A stretch of DNA of 64,000 nt from Symsagittifera roscoffensis (lineage: Eukaryota; Xenacoelomorpha; Acoela; Convolutidae): contig NC_087062.1 of assembly GCF_963678635.1 (NCBI RefSeq), positions 41,990,395 through 42,054,394 of the forward strand, given 5' to 3'. A model generated the notes under the pieces. That model was not told where the DNA came from and made no database searches. It saw only the letters and a program-made list of their open reading frames with translations. How positions within the stretch are numbered: position 1 is the first letter of the stretch; each line of letters begins with the position of its first letter. The translations under genes and the position numbers were made by a program. Positions 44,499-55,816 of the stretch are shown in pieces.

Positions 44499-44687
44499 TT
44501 ATATTTTGTAGCGATCTCTGTCGTTCTCAATACTTTCTTCCACAAAACTTAGGCGTCTTTTGCATTTATCAGAGCATGTAGCTTTGTTGTCTTTGTGGAT
44601 GCTTGATCCTTCTTCATTCCAAAACTTTTCCACTTCTTCAGTAGGAGTAGCGTCTTGTTGTTCGGCTAAGTCAATGAGTTTAGTCAC
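44499..44687 (-). pseudogene. BEL/Pao pre-RT segment
   Basis: EKFWNEEGSSIH at residues 20-31 and ESIENDRDRYKI at the end fit the FWELEE and DGRY-V blocks that precede RT in BEL/Pao pol. 62 codons are open. Confidence 0.7.
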
Positions 44688-45446
44688 ATGGTCAAATGCG
44701 AACGGACCAGTGACAGTGATTGTCTAACCTATTAGATTTTGGACACCATAGGGGTTGCCTATAGGACTTTTACAGATGACTCCTGAAATCATCAACATCA
44801 AATAATTTTTGCAAAACATTGTCGCCTAGATCAGGAAAGTTGACATGTTGAAGAAGGTTGTAGAGTGAGTACGTTCGCTTAAAAGTGTTTGCGTAGATGG
44901 CGTCAAAATTCATAGCTCGTACTGAATAGACCGAATGTAGAGTGAAAGTATGCTTGGTAGCATCATGTGGTCCGATACTTAGCCCGGATAGAGGAAAAGA
45001 CTTTATAATTACTGAAATCTTCTCAAAGATAAGCTGTAGTTGTTGGCTTGGTTAACAATGAAGTGTTTCACTTGTTTTTGACGAGAAGGTACAAGCTCCT
45101 GCTACGGTTGTTGAGTTTGGCGGCCTATCACTTTGATTTGATGCAATTAATGAAAAGTATTGCCGGGATAAAATGCAACTGATTTTTGATGTTGCTCATA
45201 ATTTCCAATGGATCCGTAAGATGTTTTCGTTAGTGTAGTGCTAAGCTGCATTAGCTTGATTTTTGATTGTGCGTTAAAAGGGCCTTTTGTCTTTGTGTAG
45301 ATTTGAATGTTGAGTGATGCTTACTTCTGCAGTTGTTGACAAAACATCGCTTGGCCGACGTGCTTTCACTAAACCTGTGTTTATCAAGGAACTGAAGCAA
45401 ATTTTTGGTTGTTTCACTGACTATGCCCGTTAGTCGACAAAATTTA

Positions 45447-46980
45447 TTAAAAGTTTCGGGTTTTTTTTCCAGTATAGTGAGCTTGATTAACTATTGGACA
45501 TGGTACAATTGTTGTTCTTGTTGATATATCTGTGAAGATCTGTCGCGTTTTCGCCAGGACATAAAAGTATATCAGTTGGTTCGGTTGTCGGGTTGTTGTT
45601 GCTTGGACGGGTGGCAGTTTCTTCCGGCTTGGTTTCAAGTCGGTGATTCTAAGTCCAGATTCTGGCATGCTCTGTTATTCAGGTACGGCGTAAAGTCTTT
45701 GAGTGTAGCCTATTCGAGGTTGTGCAGCAGACAGTGCTCTTCTCACTTGATAACTAAGCTTACTGGGAGCTTTGAGCAAGCGAGTCAAGTTAAGTTACTA
45801 GAATGCAGGCGAGCTGTGTAGCCGCTGATTTTGAAGTTAAGAATTAGTTTCCGTAGAAAAGCTGCGTACTTGGTAAAACCCTGTGGTTCAGTCAGTTTCA
45901 ACTTGTCAAACTTTTCTATTTCTCTATGAAAGCTGTCATCACTTATTTTGGGTTACAGCATCTACGCAGTTGTGCAATTATTGCCTGCTCGTACTGATAA
46001 GAATTGCTTTGTTAAACCTCTATGAAGGACTAAGCGTTATTACTACGTAATGACTGCAAATAGGTAGCTTTCTCAACAGGGCTTCGATGAGGGCTGTTGA
46101 CTTTTGCAGTATGAAAGAGTTGGAACCAGTTCTCCGACTCCAGTGAGTTGCCGTTAAGATCCTACAATTTTGCATCCGGGAATTTGATTTCTTTTCGAAT
46201 GTCATTGATGCCAGTAGTCGGACATGAGGCTAGTGTGATTGCGTACTTCTTGTATGTTGGTCGCTGAAGTTGTTTGCAGCGTACTGCTCATTTGTAGTAA
46301 CAGGACTGTTCACGATTGGGATTGTTGGTAGACCATATTGGCTATTGCCAGTTGACATCAGGTCTTCATGTGTCAAGTTCTCGTTTAGAATGGCATTTGC
46401 AATAAAATCTGGTAGAGTTGAAAAAAGTGTCTTTGAGGGGCGCAAAAGTTGAAAATATCCAGGTTTGCAGTAGGTTAGAATGAGCTGAAATCAGTAGTTA
46501 AAGCAGCGGTGACACCGTTTATGTCCTGGTCTTTAGCACTGTCAGTTTCTAGTGGAGGCGAGAAAAAAAGAGCGGAGCATAATGGAGCGTCTAAGTTGGA
46601 AGTATTAAAACCATAGGTAAAAATTTTGCTTTAAAATGTGGGCAGCCGTATTACTGATGACGCTCTTGAGCAAAATTTCAGTATGTATGAGCTCCTTACT
46701 GGTTCAAGGGCTGTTGAAGATGTGCCCTGCACTCCGATTGGGCTGCTTGACCTTACACAAAGGAAGCTTTAGTTTTTAGGACCTTTTTTTATTTCGAATT
46801 TTAATTTTAAAAAAAGGTCGCATTTTTGTTTTTGTGGCGTGGAAGCAATGTCGAGGCAGCCTTGAGCTTCTTGAGTAGAAAAAGCGGCTCAGCCGTCTGC
46901 GAGTTTATCGAACAGATCGAAACAAGGGTTAACTCCTCGAAACTAAGCTAGACCCATTCATTTTTACTTGAGACGGCTAT
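45447..46980 (-). pseudogene. gag: BEL/Pao gag and protease region
   Basis: Near 46020-46180 one frame reads IKFPDAKL, stop, ENWFQLFHTAKVNSP and VEKATYLQSL, which matches the LPKxxLPxFDG / W-F-LF / K--YL-S- blocks of BEL/Pao Gag. The part around 45447-45668 would be protease, but the DSGS motif is not readable. Most of the interval carries stops. Confidence 0.6.
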
Positions 46981-48811
46981 TTGCTCATTACCTCATCCTT
47001 AAGCTCCTCGAAAGTACTGTAGCAGCGTTGGTTAAGGAGCTGTTGTAAGTTTGGTCTCGTTGAAGGCATTGAAGAAAGTAGCTGAATTAATAGCAGTTAA
47101 GTAAATTGAGTATGAAAAAGAAAATACTAGGTCAGATGGCAGCAATCGGTAAGCTTTTCCGATAAAAATAACTTATTGAGCTTTCTTGAAAGTTTACTAT
47201 CAGTTACAATTACTCTTTTTGTTTTTTTCCTTTTCTTAGGTCAACCAGTTATAGTGTTAACCCGGTGGTTAATTATTTAAAATGAGTTACAGCTCACTCC
47301 TTCGTGAGCGGTTTGAATTATGGTTAAAGATTGAGCGGTGAAACTAATTTTTGATTTCAATTGAGTTAGAAAACTTGAGAATGTCTAATTTTTCTGTAAA
47401 GGTTTTTCAGTATATGGTTAGTACGGCTTATATCGGCATCTGAAAGAGAATTTCTAAATTTTCGTAGATAATTCTCGGATATGCTTAAAAAATCATATTA
47501 CTTATGACTTAAGGAAAACGTTACGGAAAGGAAATGCTTTTAAATTTTTTAAAACAAAAGTTTTGGACTAAAAAAGTTTGGCTATCGGGTTTGGTCTATT
47601 AGTTTTTTGCATGCCGGTAAAACTTTTTTTCATTAAAAACTTTCTTGGTTCCCGAGGATTATAAGCTTTTTCAAACTAATTTGAGACGAAGTACAAAAAT
47701 CTAGCACACTTTTTGTGGCAGTGAAATTTTTTCTTTAATGTTTTTATCGAACATCACTTTTTAAACTTTATAGCACGAATTTGATTGTACTGAAGTTTCA
47801 GCACAAATGCGTCCAAGAGCAGAAACACAAAAAAAAATCAGCTTTTACTGATTAATACGGGCAAATTGATAAAAACAATTATCAGAATCGTCAATAATAC
47901 CAAGAAAATGTATAAGTTATCAAAAAAAATTTTCCTTGATTTTTTTTAAAATCTCGATTAAATTATTCAAATTATGCATAAATATTAGTTTCTTTGGACA
48001 TATTGACCAGCTTCTAAAGTTCATATTTTTCTGTTTCTCTGCCCTTGGACCCATTCTGCTCTTAGACTATTCTGCTTATTGACTGGCCACCCTTCATCTC
48101 ATTTTCAAAAATGCCAATGCTCACTCAAACAATTTCCCCATCCTTCTTTGTTTGATAGAAACCCTAGAAAAAGGTTCGGAATTCATGGCGGGTGGTGAAA
48201 ACAAAACAAGGACAAGTTATTCAGCACTCCTTCTCTTTGTTTTAAAACTTCATTGCGACAACTTGAATAACTTTCCATAATGGCATCATTTTGATGTTCA
48301 AATTTCTCCCTTCCCAGCTTTGATTCAATTATGAGAACCTTTATTTAACATGCGTCAAATCTACATCATTTGCAACTCGATACAGGATGTAGAGAAAGAG
48401 TTTAGGCGTTGGAGTTTACATTTAGCCCTATTTGCCTTTCAAATCATTTGGTAAACGATTCACTTTGCAACTCTTTATATTCTTGGCTTAATGCAACTCA
48501 TCGGAAAAATGTCGATTAGTTTCTCAAATAACTGTTTAAAATAGACATTAAGGTTAATTGTCTCCATATTTTCGAATTTAATTAATCTACGTTTTACTCC
48601 CCGGACTCAAGTGGTGGACGATTGCAATGACAACAAAGTTAGTAATTATGAGCATAAATGAAAACTGAGCGTAAAAAAGCATTAATTTTGACGTTTTAGA
48701 GTTATTTCTTGCTGACAAATAATCAATTTTCAAAAAAAAAATTCGCACAAGTTCCTGAGAAAGTGACTTTTTTTACCTCTTAATTGACTAATGAGAGAAA
48801 AGAGAGTACTA

Positions 48812-48979
48812 AAACCAGCCGAAGTATAAACCAACCGAAAGTCCGCGGTGTCTAAAAGCCAGCCTAAAAGCTACATCATATGAATGAATTTGCATAACTT
48901 TTTTAACTGTTACATAAATGTTACAAAACTATTACATAACACTTATGTATTTTCGGCTGTTTGATACTTCGGCTGGTTT
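48812..48979. repeat. MITE-like element
   Basis: Perfect 16-bp terminal inverted repeats (AAACCAGCCGAAGTAT and its complement) enclose about 136 bp of AT-rich sequence. A second imperfect inverted repeat (AACCAACCGAAA / TTTTCGGCTGTT) lies inside. No transposase. No convincing target duplication. Confidence 0.65.
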
Positions 48980-49799
48980 AGATACCACCCAGACATAAAT
49001 CTGGGGGAAAATATGAATACAAAAATTCTGGTGACTTTCTTACATGGGGTCAAACTTTCAATACCTCAACTCAAGTACTGTTTGGGAAATTGGACTTCAG
49101 TTTAAGAAATTTTATCTGAAACCTCTGCAGATAGAGCACTTCTACATTATGTGGCCAATGAGGAACTCGGTGACATCAATCCTTAATTTTGCGAAACATC
49201 TAAGCAGCCTAAATATAGAGATCCTGAGACAGAACAGACCATAGATTTTTTTCCCACCTCAAAACTGTTTTACCTGTATTTTTTATTGAAAAGTTATGAA
49301 GGTTTGAAAATGGCCAATTTGACTAAATTTGCCAATTAATGCATTAGAATTTTCGTGCTATTAACGCATAAGCTAATTAATCCGCTCAAAATTGTTCCTA
49401 ATTGAACTGTGGCAAATTATTTGAGGCTTCAATTAATTGCTAGACGCGGAAGACATCTGGGCGGAAAAATTTTCAAAAAAATCGACAAAAAAAAATTTTT
49501 ATTAAAAAAGTTTATCAACTTTTTTGAATTGACGTGTTCCAATACTATTCGACCCCTATATATTAGTCAATATATAATAACTTTAAGGGGGGAGCGCGCG
49601 CCGAAGAAACACAATTTTTTGGTCAAAATTTTCAAGAAAGTGCCTAAAAACGCCTTTTTGGACTGTTTTTTCAAAAGTTTGCCTGCGGCGCAGAATTTTT
49701 GGCCAAAACAGAGTCTTTGTAGTGCTTTGGGAGAGCTCGGAAAATCAATTTTGTCCACCTTAAAAAAAGTTGACAAAATTTTCGAAATTTACTGAAAAT

Positions 49800-49823
49800 C
49801 CCCCCCCCCCCCCCCCCCCCCCC
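49800..49823. repeat. C24 homopolymer
   Basis: Twenty-four consecutive C at the edge of a dispersed repeat. Length is uncertain, as such runs are hard to sequence. Confidence 0.95.
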
Positions 49824-50725
49824 TCGAGAAACTCCTACATTCATCCTTGCTTGGAAACCACTAAGATTTTTGATTATATCAGAATGACCTTAAAAATCTT
49901 GTAATGTGCATTTCAAATGCTCAAATTGATTTAAAAGAGCCACCATCTGGTCTGTATCTTCAAAAATTTCAAAAAAATTAGAATTCAAAGACGGAAAAAC
50001 GCTGAAAGTAAATTGGATTGTTTTAGTAGGCCATTATCCCGAATATTGCGACACCCTTTTAAAATTTTTTGTTTTTTTGTTTAGCAGCTTTCTGTGAAAA
50101 AAAATGAAAAGTTGTAATTTTTCCATTTTGAGATTATTTTTTATCTATATGCAAATTACTCGCGCAGTAAAAAACTTTTCACTTAATACTTGGATAAGTT
50201 AATTACAAATTTTAATTGATTTTTGAGTCGGACTAATTTATCGCATTCGCTACGTGTTAACAGAAAATGAGTTTTGCGCTAATACTTTATCGCAAATTGA
50301 TCACATCAGGAAATTTCAAAATTATGTTTTTCTAACAAAAACGGTCTCAGGTGCAATATGAGCTTGAAACATTGACTGTTTATCCCTATGAAGTATTATA
50401 ACTGACAAAGAGAGCTTAAAATGGTATGAATAAGTTCGTCTTCTATCGAGGAACAGAGTAGAATCTAGACGCTTATCGTTTCCGTAGAATGTGGTAAACT
50501 GAAAACGAGCCAACAAAAACTTGATAGACAAAATGGAAGCTTCAACAACATAGATGTTAACATTGTCAACTTTCTGCTGTGACACAACAGTTAGCGAAAA
50601 CAAAAATTAATGCAAGCAAGGTATTTTATATAAAAAACACAATTTTATTGAGAAAAAAAAAAACACCATTTCATTGAGCATACTGTTACAAACCTAGTTA
50701 CTTGTGTTTTCAAAATTTTAGTTAA

Positions 50726-50734
50726 AATGAATCA

Positions 50735-50789
<55 letters not shown>

Positions 50790-50817
50790 AATATATATAT
50801 ATATATTCTGATTCATT
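50726..50817. repeat. AT-dinucleotide palindrome
   Basis: AATGAATCAG and CTGATTCATT flank a long (AT)n core, so the whole 92 bp can fold into one hairpin. A short second (AT)n tract follows at 50824-50843. Confidence 0.9.
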
Positions 50818-51014
50818 AAAACGCATATATATATATATATATAGTTCGGAGTTTTTCATTTTGAGGGAAAAGGAGGAGTTTTTACCATTTCTGGGATAAT
50901 TTTTGAGATATTTTTTACTGAAATTCAAACACGACTGGAAACGTTTGGTTACAATATACCAATCAACTGCTTCATGCACTTCTTTGTAGTGCCTTAATTT
51001 GCGCGGCAAAAAAG

Positions 51015-51060
51015 CTATATAAAAAGGTCTTCTTGAGCCACGTCGGTCGGAGCAATCAGT
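51015..51060 (+). promoter_or_regulatory. Possible core promoter of the F-BAR/RhoGAP gene
   Basis: CTATATAAAAAGG is a good TATA box. About 40 bp downstream AATCAGT resembles an initiator, slightly further than usual. It stands 0.8 kb upstream of the candidate first exon on the same strand. No other gene on this strand would use it. Confidence 0.35.
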
Positions 51061-51817
51061 TTTTCACCAGTTTTGAACAAAATCAGACTAGATAAAAATT
51101 TGGCTGACAATGATTTTTCATCATACCCAGAAATACAACAGAAACCAAAAAACTGATTATTGCTAAGCTGTACTGTCAAAGATTTCAGAGTTAAAATAAA
51201 AGAGCAATAATTTTTTTCAGTTAATATGTTTTAAATAATAAATTCGCTTGAAAATATCTAGGATATGCTTTCTATATTTACAACCACTGTGCTTAAGGAA
51301 AAAAATATAATGAAACATTCATGTGCTCTCAGAATCTTGAAAAGCTGTGGAAATGATTAGTTCTCATTAACTGTAGGCAGCGGAGGGTTCAAAGCAGAAG
51401 GGTAGCAGGCAGAGATTCCCGATACCTGTAATACCAAACAAGAAAAATTTAAGCTAGCGGACAAAAATTAGGCGGAAGACATTAGGTAAAACGATTACAA
51501 AAATAACGCGCAAATTGAATCTGCAAGAATAGCAATTGCTTGCTTCGATGGTTGATCAATTTGAGTAAAGCATGTCTAGAAACAAATTCGCTAGCGTTAA
51601 ATAAGCATTCAGGAAAAATTTCTATGTAAAAATTTTGAACAAAAATTTTGAACAATTATTTTTTTGAAACCCTCACCTCGGGAAACCCAAAAGAGTAACA
51701 ATTTAATTTTTCTAAGCAACGCAATACCAGGCGAATCAGCTAATTTAATACATGTCAAAACGAATAAGGTCAATTAAACATAAAAAGCATTAAAAAAAAT
51801 TAAAGTTGTTCAAAATC

Positions 51818-52009
51818 ATGGTTGGTAAATTTACAAAATACGCAAATAAACCGAAAGTCCGCGCTGTGGCAACTAAGCGGTCAATAGGCGGACAATCTTT
51901 TTCAAACGGAAATTTTATTTGGTTTGTAACAAAACCAGGTCGTGGTGAAATTAGTATTCAGGCGTTACGTCAGGAGACGAAAAAGTTCCTGAATACAAAC
52001 ATTTCGAAG
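51818..52009 (+). CDS. Candidate 5' coding exon of the F-BAR/RhoGAP gene
   Basis: An ATG opens 64 codons (MVGKFTKYANKPKVRAVATK at the start), basic and without a recognised domain. The last codon is followed by G/GCAAGT, the consensus of a GC-AG intron. The phase (0) agrees with that of the acceptor 357 bp downstream. A chance ORF is possible; the join to the large exon is inference. Confidence 0.3.
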
Positions 52010-52365
52010 GCAAGTATTTTAAATTTATAAGCTAAATGTTCGAAAATATTCGATAATTCTGTCAGAAAAATTGTTTTCATAGCAAAAAATCCAAGTTCCA
52101 ATTTAATAAAGTTTGATTTTTAGAAGCGTGATCTCATTATCCGAATACATGTAGCCCGAAAATTATCTTGAATTATCATATTTTTTGAGTTGTGCGTATT
52201 GAAACAAGTTTTCGGATTGACTCGTTTGACTTGAAAATCATGAACATGAAAATACATTCAATTGTCTCATACGAGCAGTCTTGTATTGAATGGTTTTAGC
52301 TATTTTTGTCTGAGTACGTTATTCACAGGAAAAATTTTATGCAAAGGTAAAGTTTTTTTAGGCAG

Positions 52366-55059
52366 AAATATCCCACTGAAAAGCAGGCGCTTTCCCAGAT
52401 AGAACACACAGCCTCCGAGATCAAATCCCATTTGAATGAGCAACTGAAAACAATCGACGCCTATGTGAGCAACCATGCGACAACGTGCAATGACATCAAA
52501 GATTTCCTCAAGAAGAAAGCCGAGTTGGATTCCGAATACAGCAAAAAGTTGGAAAAACTCACAGACCAGCACATTTCAAAGCTCAACCAGCAACTTTCAG
52601 CAGGTGACTGCAAAAAGAGCAGCAAGGAACCAGGCACCAAAGGCTTCAATGGGTTCCAACAGTGTTTCGCCGCATTACTCAATATCTCCAAGCAAGCGAG
52701 CGTCGATGTCGGCAATGAGTCATACTTGATGGGTAATTATTTCACAGAGCACGTTGTCGCTGCTGCTACAAATTTGAAGCAAATACATGAACAAAATAGA
52801 ACAGTTTTGATCAAAGCGCAGGAAGATTTTCAGATAAACGTAACTCAATTACTGGGCAAAATGAAAACATATCAGCAGAGTCATGCAGCGCATCGTAATG
52901 AATGCGTGAAATTCGAAGCAGCATCGGCAGAATTTGACAAAGCGAAATTGGCGGGCGAATCGAAAGGAAAAACGAGTACTGCTAAAGTAAAAAGTGCAGA
53001 AAAGAAACGAGTCAAGTATCAAGCTACTCGCGACGAGACTTTCGGCAATCTGAACCAGAGAAGAAATGAATACTTGATGGAAATCGAAGCTGTTAATAAT
53101 TTTGTTGATAATATGTACAGCAAAATAGCTCCTCAAACTGTGCAGGCTTCATTTCTGGGTCATTACGAATGGTTCCACAGCCTCTTCCATACACTGAATG
53201 GAATAAAAGAGGAAAACATAAAACGGAAGCTTGAAAAAATCGAGGAGTTTAGGACTGTTTTGACAGATTTGAGTGACAGCAAAGATTTTTCGCGCTTCAT
53301 GGAAAATCATATCAAAGTTTTTCTACCCAAAGATAACTTCAAATACATATTTGTTCCACATGCTGTGAAAAGTGCGAGGGACGCAATTTCGAATCTGAGC
53401 CTCGATCTTGATCTGAAACAAACGTTTGATGATCTCAAGACTTCTATTGCCTCAGCCGACGGGAAAATGATCGAATCCGAAAGCGATTTAAGAATTGAAA
53501 ACGAAGAAATTCTAGAAATTGCACATAAGTTTTACTTAGAAAGTGCCACGTCGCAAATTATTTACTCGCTTTACCCGAGTCGCGATAAAGCTCTAGAGTT
53601 CCTGAGTCAAAACTTCAATGAAAACATGAAACTATTCCGCGAACATCAGAACTCATATCTCCAGAAAAACATGGCAAAAATGCCATTGGAAAATGAGTTA
53701 ACAATTTTACAAGGAAGAAAACACGCGATTGAAGATAACTTTGGAGCTGACATAAAAGTCAACGTGGGATCCTATAAATCCGTAGCCAGGGCTTGCAGTC
53801 GCCCCGCGTACCGTGCTCGACCCGTAATCAGACCAAAGTCTAGAATAATTGCACCCCTGTTTGGGGGTCAAATCGACAACTTTTGCATAGCCGCACAAGT
53901 TGATGTGCCTACAATAGTGACAGAGTGTATACATAAAATAGTCAGCACTCCTGGAGGACTCACACACCCTGGACTTTTCAGACTCAGTGGATCTCAAGGT
54001 GAAGTGAACAATCTGAAGACTTGCTTCAACCAATCTGAAAACCCTTTCGAAGAGGATGAAGGTAAAGAGTGGGGATGGAACAATATTGCAGCAGTTCTTA
54101 AATTGTATTTCCGGGAACTGGAGGAACCTTTGTTTCCAAAAAATGGTTTCCTAGAATTAATTAAGATCTTCGAATCGAGACCTCTAAGTGAATCACAATT
54201 CTTATCTAAACTGACAGGTTTTGTGACATCTTTGAACGCCAACGTCATGATTACGATGCGATATTTATTCGACTTTTTAAACTATCTTGCCAAATTTTCG
54301 GACGAAAATAAAATGAATGAGCACAACTTGGCTATAGTTTGGGCGCCAACGTTGCTTCCGATACCGGATGAACAGAATCAAGTGATGTATCAAAATATAA
54401 CTACTGAACTGATTGAAGTTTTCATAAAGCAGACGCAGCAAATATTCCCAAGAAATTATGGCACCTTGTTCAAGTTTGGAGAGGGCCGACAGTTAGAAGA
54501 AAGTGGGAAAATGGAAGTTTCAGAGGAGTACGACGACGTTGCTTCTGGCAATGACGATGACTCACTGTACGGAGTCAGTAATTCGAACATGAGTTTAGCT
54601 TCTCCAAGCAGCCAAGACTTGTCGGAGAGGAACCAGACTACCGAGTCATCGGAATCCGGTGAGTTTCTGGATCTACATCGCAGAATATCAGTTCCAGCAT
54701 CACCAGTTATCAAGGATCCCAGTCGGGCAGCTTATACGCGTTCGTTGTCTATGTCTGTTGTAGTTCCACCGGGATCCTCGAGAGCTTTGATGAACCCAAG
54801 TCCGCTCTTGGAAACGGGTAAAAACCCACAGTTTAAATCTGTCGACATTCCAATGGAAGAACCTGCCATAGACCCTGTTCAGACATCGACAAATGAGGAG
54901 GCACCTGTCTCAATGGGCAAAGATGATGCTGAACCTAACAAAGCGCCTACGCCAGCAGTGAGAAGAAAATCAAAACCAACCTTGCTGGATGTTACGGAAG
55001 AACCAATTATTGTCGTGCCTGAAAGAGAACAATCGATGCTCTATAAAGATAAGTTTTGA
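52366..55059 (+). CDS. F-BAR and RhoGAP protein, slit-robo GAP-like, large 3' exon
   Basis: srGAP-type proteins bend membrane with the F-BAR domain and switch off Rac, Cdc42 or Rho in cell migration and neurite growth. The exon opens after GGCAG/AAATAT in phase 0 and runs 897 codons without intron to TGA. An ATG is not needed at its start, because 22 in-frame codons precede the TTG at 52432. Counting from that TTG, residues 1-300 form the F-BAR domain (KDFLKKKAELDSEYSKKLEKL; long basic coiled coil at 170-225), 300-460 its extension, and 473-673 the RhoGAP domain. The arginine finger is in GLFRLSGSQ (R517); LKLYFRELEEPLFP and NLAIVWAPTLLP follow. The last 200 residues are acidic/Ser-rich, then Pro/Ser-rich. 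No SH3 domain is present, unlike vertebrate srGAPs. No frameshift. Upstream exons are uncertain. Confidence 0.93.
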   Translation, partial: KYPTEKQALSQIEHTASEIKSHLNEQLKTIDAYVSNHATTCNDIKDFLKKKAELDSEYSKKLEKLTDQHISKLNQQLSAGDCKKSSKEPGTKGFNGFQQCFAALLNISKQASVDVGNESYLMGNYFTEHVVAAATNLKQIHEQNRTVLIKAQEDFQINVTQLLGKMKTYQQSHAAHRNECVKFEAASAEFDKAKLAGESKGKTSTAKVKSAEKKRVKYQATRDETFGNLNQRRNEYLMEIEAVNNFVDNMYSKIAPQTVQASFLGHYEWFHSLFHTLNGIKEENIKRKLEKIEEFRTVLTDLSDSKDFSRFMENHIKVFLPKDNFKYIFVPHAVKSARDAISNLSLDLDLKQTFDDLKTSIASADGKMIESESDLRIENEEILEIAHKFYLESATSQIIYSLYPSRDKALEFLSQNFNENMKLFREHQNSYLQKNMAKMPLENELTILQGRKHAIEDNFGADIKVNVGSYKSVARACSRPAYRARPVIRPKSRIIAPLFGGQIDNFCIAAQVDVPTIVTECIHKIVSTPGGLTHPGLFRLSGSQGEVNNLKTCFNQSENPFEEDEGKEWGWNNIAAVLKLYFRELEEPLFPKNGFLELIKIFESRPLSESQFLSKLTGFVTSLNANVMITMRYLFDFLNYLAKFSDENKMNEHNLAIVWAPTLLPIPDEQNQVMYQNITTELIEVFIKQTQQIFPRNYGTLFKFGEGRQLEESGKMEVSEEYDDVASGNDDDSLYGVSNSNMSLASPSSQDLSERNQTTESSESGEFLDLHRRISVPASPVIKDPSRAAYTRSLSMSVVVPPGSSRALMNPSPLLETGKNPQFKSVDIPMEEPAIDPVQTSTNEEAPVSMGKDDAEPNKAPTPAVRRKSKPTLLDVTEEPIIVVPEREQSMLYKDKF

Positions 55060-55120
55060 TGACAAAAAGTTAAACAAAAATTCATTTAAAATTTCAAAAT
55101 GACGTTAGAGTAGAAAATAT

Positions 55121-55126
55121 AATAAA
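55121..55126 (+). terminator. Polyadenylation signal
   Basis: AATAAA lies 62 nt after the stop codon of the F-BAR/RhoGAP gene, followed by a T-rich stretch with TTTATGTTTATT. The 3' UTR would be about 80-90 nt. Confidence 0.7.
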
Positions 55127-55139
55127 ACATTTTTATGTT

Positions 55140-55816
55140 TATTCACCAAATTCTCATCTGAAATTTTTTTTCAACAAACTTGTATAACTCAGTAATATTT
55201 TTTTGAAATCCAAAACTATGATAGCATGTTTTGCTCTAAAAAAGTCAAGAAAAACTGAGGTTGGCTGTGCATCCAAAGCAAATTCAATTTAAGTGGGCAA
55301 CAAATCGTTTCGATCGTTAAGTTATGAAAACTCGGCAAATAGTAACGACTAAGAACATGATGATTGTCGATTCAACGTGAAAATCACCATGATTTTGAGA
55401 TGGTCAAAAATCATAAAATCACTATTTATCTGTAGCACAGTAAACAAAAACCAAATGGCAGCTTCAAATACAATAGTTGACTAACAAACTAACTGAAGCG
55501 CTGTTGGACACCGGTTTGCTTGTACAATTTATACTTTGCGCCAAACCGACTAAAAGTAACTTGAAAATCTTTAATTAATTGGAGTGTATTTATTAACAGA
55601 AAATCAACATAAATTTGCATTGTACTGTAGAATGGCCGTATTGGATCTGACGTTAAAATATAGATCTTGATTTACTACTTTCAGTCTGCTAAAACAGACA
55701 ACAGTTTTCATATTCAAGACTAACTTTTTCAGATAGTTTGCGGTTCCTGACATGATAAAATCTTTTTTATAAACCTTGATTTTGACTGTTGTTTGTTTTG
55801 ACTGTCGAACTTGAGT
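55140..55816. other. Intergenic interval
   Basis: No gene is seen between the 3' end of the F-BAR/RhoGAP gene and the 3' end of the convergent gene on the other strand. Confidence 0.6.

Larger units (their letters stand above)
40900..47000 (-). mobile_element. Decayed BEL/Pao retrotransposon
   Basis: Read on the - strand, gag-like, pre-RT, RT-end and RNase H pieces typical of BEL/Pao lie in the right order over about 6 kb, each interrupted by stops. LTRs were not identified, so the outer limits are approximate. A tandem array sits between the pre-RT and RT-end pieces, where most of RT should be. Integrase was not recognised left of 41.8 kb. Confidence 0.7.
47000..51010. other. Non-coding region
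   Basis: No gene is recognised. It contains a MITE-like inverted repeat, a C24 run and an AT-rich palindrome (listed separately). A segment near 49330-49420 with CTATTAACGC and TAATCCGCTC relates to the GGTTTAATCCG family at 26.1-26.7 kb. 49610-49790 relates to repeats near 34440 and 62620 (GCCTAAAAACGCCTTTTTGG and its complement). Confidence 0.5.

Noticed and set aside
50722-51009. 95-codon - strand ORF with Ile-Tyr repeats
   Set aside because: Its C-terminal half is the (AT)n palindrome and the rest has no similarity to a known protein.
52461-54713. Several - strand ORFs of 80-110 codons inside the F-BAR/RhoGAP exon
   Set aside because: Antisense shadows of a well-supported coding exon.
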